Source of the DNA: Zeus faber
Taxonomy: Eukaryota > Chordata > Actinopteri > Zeiformes > Zeidae
Length of the DNA: 64,000 bases
Direction: 5' to 3'
Assembly (NCBI GenBank): GCA_960531495.1
Contig: OY482848.1
Span: forward strand, 17,165,458-17,229,457
Positions within the stretch are counted from its first letter, which is position 1; every line of letters starts with the position of its first letter. The translations under genes were made by a program, and so were the position numbers. The notes beneath the pieces were generated by a model. It saw only the letters and a program-made list of their open reading frames with translations, did not search any database and had not been told where the DNA came from. Shown here in pieces: positions 57,399 through 64,000 of this stretch.

Positions 57399-60017
57399 AT
57401 ATGACCGTAGCTCACCTTCCTCTTTTTTTACTTTGTGTAAGAAGAATCCAACATCGAGATTCTCGAAATTCACACCTTTCTACCGATCAGCTTTCGGGAT
57501 CCTCAATCGCACAAGTTGGTGTGAGTCACAAGCTCGAGGCAGGGTAGTGAGGTAGTGTTGTGCTTTTCGCTATTTTTTTCATTTGGGAACGAATGATCAT
57601 GGCATCCGGGAAGGTGCACTCACACTGCGGACACCGCAGGGAGAAGGGGGACCACCCCCGCTCCTGCACGACATGCCTGGGAAGGCAGCACAACGGGGCT
57701 GGTCTTCTGTAGGACGTTGTCGAGGGCTCAGCCTGCGCCCAGCTTCCCCTGGCCACCGTCATGCTGCACAGAGAGTTCTACTCCGGACCCCGAATCACTT
57801 GGTCTATCCTACTGTTCAGCGAGGTGTATGCACCATTAGCCAAAGGCTGGACTAACCCTTTCTCAGTGCGGGGTTTTTGAGGCTTACCGCCATGTCGACA
57901 GGCCCGGGAGCTGGGCTATCTGTCCTTCCGTCCGCTGGAGGGGCCCATCGCCGGCTTCGTTGAACCAGGGGAAGGCATCGTCCCGGGAAAGAGGCCCACC
58001 TTACCCTCCAAGGCGGCCAAGCAGCATTTATTTTATGTTTTATTTGATAAACGTGGGTGCTGATACGCAAAAATAAACTAAATGGGTTGTATTTTTAAAA
58101 CTAAAAAAAAATAATAATAATAATAATGACGGTGAGGGCAGTGGGCAAGTAATGTAATGGGTGTATGCCCCAACACCGTGTAACACTGGTAACAGCGGCA
58201 ACCCTAAACGGTGGCTTACTGGGTACGAGGCCCCCACAGTACCACAGAGCACCGTTTGAATTATTCAACAATAAATCGTGCAAAACTCATAACTCGTATG
58301 GCATTGTGTCATGCCATACCAGGGGGTGAATTTCTATCAGAATATATCACATTTGAGGCAACAATTGTCCATGAGTGGGCACGCACCCGTCTGGAGCCTG
58401 GCTCGAAGTGTGTACATAGCGTTTCCGCAGGTCCACAGAATGAGCAGCCACTTGCCCAACCTAGTGCGCATCAGGCCGGCACTGCCGCAGTGCGCAACGG
58501 CTTAGTGCATAAGCACGATGAACCTGTGGGTCCCCAGGACTGTAACCAAGGGCTACGTCATCCAATTCCCCCGTCCTCCACCCACATTCAGGGGGAAAGC
58601 CAAGTCCAAAATCCCGGACAATCAGACGAAGCTGGACTCTGTTTCTATGATGACACATCTCTCTTCAGTGAGAGTTCAGGCCATCAAGTTATCACAGTTC
58701 AACTCGGACAGTTAGTGACTTTACTTTTGTGCCATAAACTGCTGGGCACGATGGCGTCAGCAGCCACGGCACTGCATCCCGGCATGTTGTGGGTCAGGGC
58801 GTTCCAGATGTGGTACACGCCTTCACCCAGTAAAAGACAGACACCGCAAAATACTGTCACAGTGTTGTTGAGGGTGTCCAATCCCTAGTGGCCCAGCCAC
58901 CAGTGGTTTACCGATCTGTGCGACGTGTGTGGGTCCCTCGTCTGAGCTTCCCTCCGACTGGACCTACTCACGGAGGCGCAGAGAACGATATGGCACCCAC
59001 GCCCAGACCTGTGGCACCTCTGGGCCTGGTACCTGAGAGGGAGATGCTCCTAGCATCATCGGGCTCTCCAGTGTTATGCTGACCGCACTAAGGTCTTTAG
59101 GCGCGGGAACGAATTGTTTGAACCCTTTGGCACCCGGGCAAAGTGTAGGCCCCTATCCAAGGAGCGATTGGCTCATTGGCTAGTGGAGGCCATAGGCCTG
59201 GCTTACAGGAGCCTGTCATTGGAGGACCCACAGGGTGCACAGCGATGGACATATGGAACCAGGTCCTCCGGCGAGGTCATTGAATGCTGCCCACTGCTTC
59301 TGGCTGCACCCCCCGGAGAAAGGACAAGCCAGGATGGGTCAAATGCAGAGGCCCCATTTCACCGACCACCATCCAAAAAGCATGTGCATGTGTGTGTGTA
59401 TGCATGTGTTGTAGCGTGGCGTGTTGTGTGATGAATAAAGATTCTTATTCTTCTCATAAACCCTCTTTAGGGGGGTGTCGTGGAGGATATACAGTATGTC
59501 CTATATATGGCAGCTGCTTGGAGTTCCCCACACACATTTGTGCGGTTTTACATGTTGGACGTTATTTGGTCTTTGCTGCCACATGTCGTGTTTGGCGCAG
59601 AGATTTGAGTACGCAGATGGTACGGAAAGTAGCAGGCATTTTCCTCACACGTCCGCTGGCATGTCTGGGACAGACACTCCAGTGGGGGGTATGTTATTAT
59701 GTGGATGTCCCTCGGCTGATCACCATTCTGTCGTGTGATAGTATACAGTCCCATAAGTAACAGATTGCAGTACCTGAGATAGGGTTCCAAAGGGACCAAA
59801 TCTTTTACTGCGCGGCGGTACGGTGCCCCTCTGAGGCGCTCAGCAGCGAAAAGAGTAAGAGGGGAAGGTGCACTGCGGTTATAAACCCACACGCGAGACA
59901 GGAGCGCAGTGTCACCACTTCCTCTGCCATTTGCTGTGAATGTAGAGTCTTCGATTTGATTATATGATCTGTCGATCAGTCCCATGAGTAATAGATCTGG
60001 TCCGTTCTCAGGGAACC
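57253..60017 (+). mobile_element. DIRS-like tyrosine-recombinase retroelement fossil
   Basis: Inverted terminal repeats frame the element: the left (57253 to about 57433) starts GGTTCCC and holds GATCTATTACTCATGGGACT; the right (about 59843-60017) is its reverse complement. A third related segment (59743-59792) matches the internal complementary region expected of DIRS elements. Inside, on the plus strand, are a gag-like piece with CGH...C..CLG at 57603-57710, reverse-transcriptase/RNase H-like pieces (e.g. KGYVIQFPRPPPTFRG and LLGTMASAATALHPGMLWV) around 58510-58860, and probable recombinase remains near 59550-59690. At 2.8 kb it is about half the usual length and broken in many places, so it is an old, inactive copy. 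Confidence 0.78.
57367..57397. repeat. poly-G run of 31
   Basis: Thirty-one uninterrupted G lie inside the left terminal repeat of the DIRS fossil. The right repeat has no such run at the matching place. Confidence 0.95.
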
Positions 60018-60069
60018 ATGGTGGCCTCCGCAAGCTAGACGTCATCATCTCAGTTTTTTTGATAAATTA

Positions 60070-60255
60070 GAAATGTGAGGGTGTCCACAGGCCCCAGGGC
60101 CACATCCGGCCCACAAGAAAATTTAACGCATAATATATTGTAAAATCTGGCCTATAAATTAATTTTAAAATCCTAATGAGTTAATAATCCATGCAATTTT
60201 TCTTTTCAATTCAACCTGGCCAGTGGCCCCCAGGTAGTTTGAGACCCATGGTCTA
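60070..60255. repeat. hAT-type non-autonomous repeat
   Basis: CCAGGGCCACATCCGGCCCAC on one side and CAGTGGCCCCCAGGTAGTTT on the other are typical of short hAT derivatives. It sits just outside the DIRS fossil. Confidence 0.45.
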
Positions 60256-60259
60256 GGTA

Positions 60260-63200
60260 TAGCTGACTGCTTATATTACATTGTAAATTAACACTGCAAT
60301 ATTGAAAGAAAGATGACACAGAAAGATAAAAAGTCATGATTTGGTATTACCAAGGAATAAATAAAAAGAACATATAAAATGACACCTTAAAATATCACTG
60401 TTACTGTAGATGGGCATATGTCAGTTAGTGTTGATAGAGGAAAGACCAGGGTCCAGCTAATCTATCTCCAAGCTCCAAGATGAGATTCCCAGAGGTGAAA
60501 ATCTCTGCCCCGCGGCTATCCCAGAGGAAAGTGTGCGAGAATGTGGGAGAGTATTTTAAGACGGGAGCTATGAGCGCTATCCTGAGCGTGGAGCGACGTC
60601 AGTAGTGCTGGCAGCTGGCTGCAACTCTCTGAAAAAACAAGCCTAAACTAAGTCAATAATTATGCTACTACAGCAGACGTTATAATGTAAATGACAATAA
60701 CACAATAACTTGTACAGGTTGACAAACACGCTAAGAGGATTAAAATAGGCTACACTAACATGTCAAAAGCTATCACAAGGGCCTAGTGTTGCGCAAATGT
60801 CTCCACACCTTTGGTGGAACTGTTTTTTAGTTTTTTTTTACTACTCTGAGCTGTGAGTTTGTGTGTGCGTGTGCAGGGGATTACACCTCCATACACTGGA
60901 GCCCAAAGCTCAAACATGTGAGTAGTGTTGGACAATGCCTATCTGCGCCCGGCACAAAGGGCATAGCTTCTGCCTCAATGACTTAGTGTAAAACCCCTCA
61001 AAATCCATTGATAGTTGGCTTTTCAATTTGGACAGTGGAAACTGATTTAAAATCTGTCCACAAATCAAGTAAGGCCATACAGGCCCATCAGCAGCCAACA
61101 CCTGTGGTCAAACCCCCTTTGTCACTTTGTGGTGGTCATACAACTACAGGAAACTAGAGGATTCGCTAAGCACACAAAGACAGCTTTCCCATTATTTACA
61201 ACTCCTTGAGTTCAAATTTAAATAGCACTGGCAGGAAACGTTCATTTTTGCACGGAGGTGAAGTAATTGTTTAGAAATCATTTTTTTAGAAGGGAGGATA
61301 ATTTATGATTTATGAAACGACTGACGCAAATAAGCGACTCTTCTGCCTCATACTTACTTGTAAAGGTCAACAATTGTATAATTAATTATTTCAATGATGC
61401 ACGATAAAAGTATGAATAGCATTAAAGGTATGCTTTATTTTTGGGGGAAATTCTCTTTTCATCTATCATACCTAAATTTAGAGAAGAAAGTCAGGTCCTC
61501 ATAAACTAATGGGTGTCTTTATCAGATACCAGAAGGGAATGATAAATCGAAAACACAGAGGGCCTATAAGTGTCAAAATTCAGTTCATATGATTTTTAGC
61601 TAATATACTTGCACTTTTTGGTCCCCCAAAATACATTCAAACAGGGCCAACATTTCACAGATATAGACACTACGTTACAGTATGTACTGAAATGTTGGAA
61701 AAGTAAAGTAGAGTTTAGGGGCAATATTGTGAAAACAAACCGAAAGCAAACAGAAGCCTGCAGGGTCATTATTTTGGTAGCAAACATACATATGATGAAC
61801 ATAGCAATTTACTAGGAAGTGACTGTTATTCCAGAAGGAGTCATAAAACCACACGGCCAGTTAGAATCCCGACCAAAGTATTCAGTCCACAATTGGTCCC
61901 ACGTCTATTAGATTTTTCTCCATGCAAAGTATGTGTGAAGACTGACAGCAAGTGTCAGTTCAAATAAACCCCAATATTTTGTCATCATATTATATCTATC
62001 AAGGAGGAGGACTGATAAGAAACACTGGACGTACAGTATGTGGGAATGGGATTACTAATGTAATCTCATTGAGGCTGGTTAGAAATAGTGACTAGACTAG
62101 TCCCGCTAGAGGGCTGCCAAAAAGAGTGCAAAAGTCCATGACGACACTTCCATTTCTAGCTGAATCTTTTCAAATATATTTCACCAATCCAAAACGGTTT
62201 TGCTTCTACAATATAAACCTATTTTCCATACAATAGGACAATGCCGAAAGTAAGTCTAAAAATGAGCTTTCTAATTTAAATTGATGCTTAATCTGGAAAA
62301 AAACAACATTACAACACAACAACACACTACAATGAGGCAAATCTGGCCACTAATAACATTAATATTAAACCATTGCTCACTTGACAGACTGAACATTGGT
62401 TGACTACAGTGTACAACTTTTCGAAAAACATTGACAGAAATAGAGTGGAAACTTTTCCAGCACCAGCAGCAGTAAAAAAAAAAAAACCCAAAAAAAACAT
62501 GTTTTGACAACATGGTACTGAGCCTTGAGAAAGCCTGGATAACCAGAATACCTGACAGGAGATCAGGGTGTCGGGCAACGTCCTTTTTTAAGGTTCATCA
62601 CAGGGATGAGGGTCAGAGGTGTTAAGGCCTTAAGATAACGCACGTATATTAAAATCAATGAGATAAGCTCTATCCAAAATGACGTCTGGTAATGTATTCT
62701 TCAATAAGTTTCTTAAAATGGACTTCTCTTATGAAATAGTGTAAATCGGCGTGTGTGCATGTGAGGGAGGGGTCAAGCTCATGAGGTATTCCGGTTTCAA
62801 TGCAGAATACGCTAAATTGGACCTCATGTGTTTATAATTCATTTTTTTCCTGAAATGTAATTAAGTTCAAACATACAACATTATCCTGTTTCAGCTGGAA
62901 AGGATTACAATTTCATGGATATCATTCCTGCCAGGGAAGAATGGATCGCTTTCTAGGTTACTGTTTACAATAACAGTGTACACGAGGCGCGGTGATGTCA
63001 ATGACTAGATCGGCATTCTCCTGATTAGCACCATCTGTGGCTCTAGCAAACCAAACCAAACAACCCAACTTTTCTCCGATTGAGAAATTCGTTACGGTAA
63101 CACCGGTCAAGATAGTACGCTTCCTCAACTTCGCAGAGAATGATGAGATGTGTAGAAATCCGAGCCATTGCCGCAAGTTCCTTTAAAAGGATCAAAAATG

Positions 63201-64000
63201 CTTTAAAGCGTGCTGTGGTTTGCATGGCCAGTGGGAGGATTCAGAGAGCAAAGAGAAAGCGATGGCTGTTATGTCACTGCACAACGTCAATAGTATCGCA
63301 TCTCCAAAATCAATAACATACGATCACTGGAACAATAACACTAACACGGGTGTCAGACGGATGGTCTGCAGTTATAGATTCAAAATGATAGCTGCTAGGC
63401 TGCAGCAGCAGCAGAGAGAACATACCACACATGAGGGCACGGGAGTCCAAGGAGAAGGCTTCCCCTGCTTTTTGCCTTTTAAAGCAAGGCATTTCAGTGA
63501 AAACCTGGGAGCTGTCAAACATGGATAGTTTCTGTGCAGAAAAGCAGAGGCCCCTGTCTGCGAGCCTCCAGAGTGTGACTCATACAGACCCCACCTTGTA
63601 TTAATCTCACATTATGGGCCACGTTTCTTAATCCTTTTTTTTTTTTTTTTTCCCCCCCTTCTCTTTTTTTTTGGAACTGACATTAGGCAAGCGTTAAAAA
63701 CACGATTGTGTGACACAAATACTGGTACCCCTATTTAGCGTACTACCGGTTAGAAAGGAAAATAACGACTATGATTCTGTGGTTCTATGGTTACTGTAGC
63801 ACACATCAAAAAAAGCAGACTGGGGCAAGACATGTTTATCAAGAGTGGAATGTCTTGGCGCGTTCGTAACAAGACACATGACACCTACTTAAATAATAAT
63901 TACGTTATATGCACTTTACTACATCGTAAAAAACGTTACGTTGTTACTGTATGTGAGTAATGGATCGATTTTAATATCGCTTATGTCCACAGAGCGTGTT
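60260..64000. other. no gene seen, intron 1 or 5' flank
   Basis: Both strands were read for arhgap10 e1 (expected to encode something like MGLQPLEFSDCYLDSPWF) and for any other exon; none was found. The DNA is AT-rich with short A/T runs, e.g. T-runs at 63635-63650. Confidence 0.5.

Noticed and set aside
58211-58888. 225-codon plus-strand frame as a host gene
   Set aside because: Pieces in its neighbouring frames read as DIRS reverse-transcriptase remains; it is part of the fossil, not a host gene.
56400-64000. First coding exon of arhgap10
   Set aside because: No minus-strand stretch resembling the expected N-terminus with a donor was seen; it probably lies outside the window.

Overview
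This window is vertebrate nuclear DNA, almost certainly from a ray-finned (teleost) fish. It is intron-rich, carries very many long CA/GT, GA/CT and TA microsatellites, and is strewn with DNA transposons, MITEs, LINE tails and a DIRS-type retroelement. These repeats resemble those I associate with fish genomes. No bacterial-type operon, CRISPR array or complete virus is present.

One host gene is well supported: arhgap10 (GRAF2, a Rho GTPase-activating protein) on the minus strand. I assembled 22 coding exons from 56398 down to the stop codon at 9358. Splice sites and reading phases agree from exon to exon. They encode, in order, most of the BAR domain, a PH domain, the RhoGAP domain with its arginine finger, a serine/proline-rich linker and a C-terminal SH3 domain. 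They sum to 2132 coding nucleotides including the stop. The first coding exon (start codon and first ~51 residues) was not found in the 7.6 kb above 56398 and probably lies beyond the right edge. I number the visible exons e2 to e23 on that assumption; the human gene, as I recall it, also has 23 exons.

Layout, left to right. 1-9357: downstream flank and probable 3' UTR, with microsatellites, a GC-rich island near 5.45-5.87 kb, a dispersed repeat at 6.44 kb and a TAAT-rich possible conserved element at 6.69-6.96 kb. 9358-16556: e23, e22 and e21, with introns holding a TTAA-flanked element and a Tc1/mariner element. 16557-31214: two large introns around e20 with a nested repeat block (25-27 kb) and a hAT remnant (29-30 kb). 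31215-42353: linker exon e19 and RhoGAP exons e18 to e15, plus a second Tc1-like remnant. 42354-46610: an intron rich in TA/CA repeat and a pogo-like MITE. 46611-56398: compactly arranged exons e14 to e2 (RhoGAP start, PH, BAR). 56399-64000: intron 1 sequence containing a DIRS-like fossil (57.25-60.02 kb) and otherwise unremarkable AT-rich DNA.

The points most worth a second look are a GC-AG intron after e5, a 62-nt frame-critical exon (e3) flanked by two long UG tracts in the transcript, a NAGNAG acceptor at e20, simple repeats serving as polypyrimidine tracts, a 31-base poly-G run inside a DIRS terminal repeat, and several nested transposons. I saw no convincing new biological system. Comparisons with human proteins and named repeat families are from memory, not from a search.
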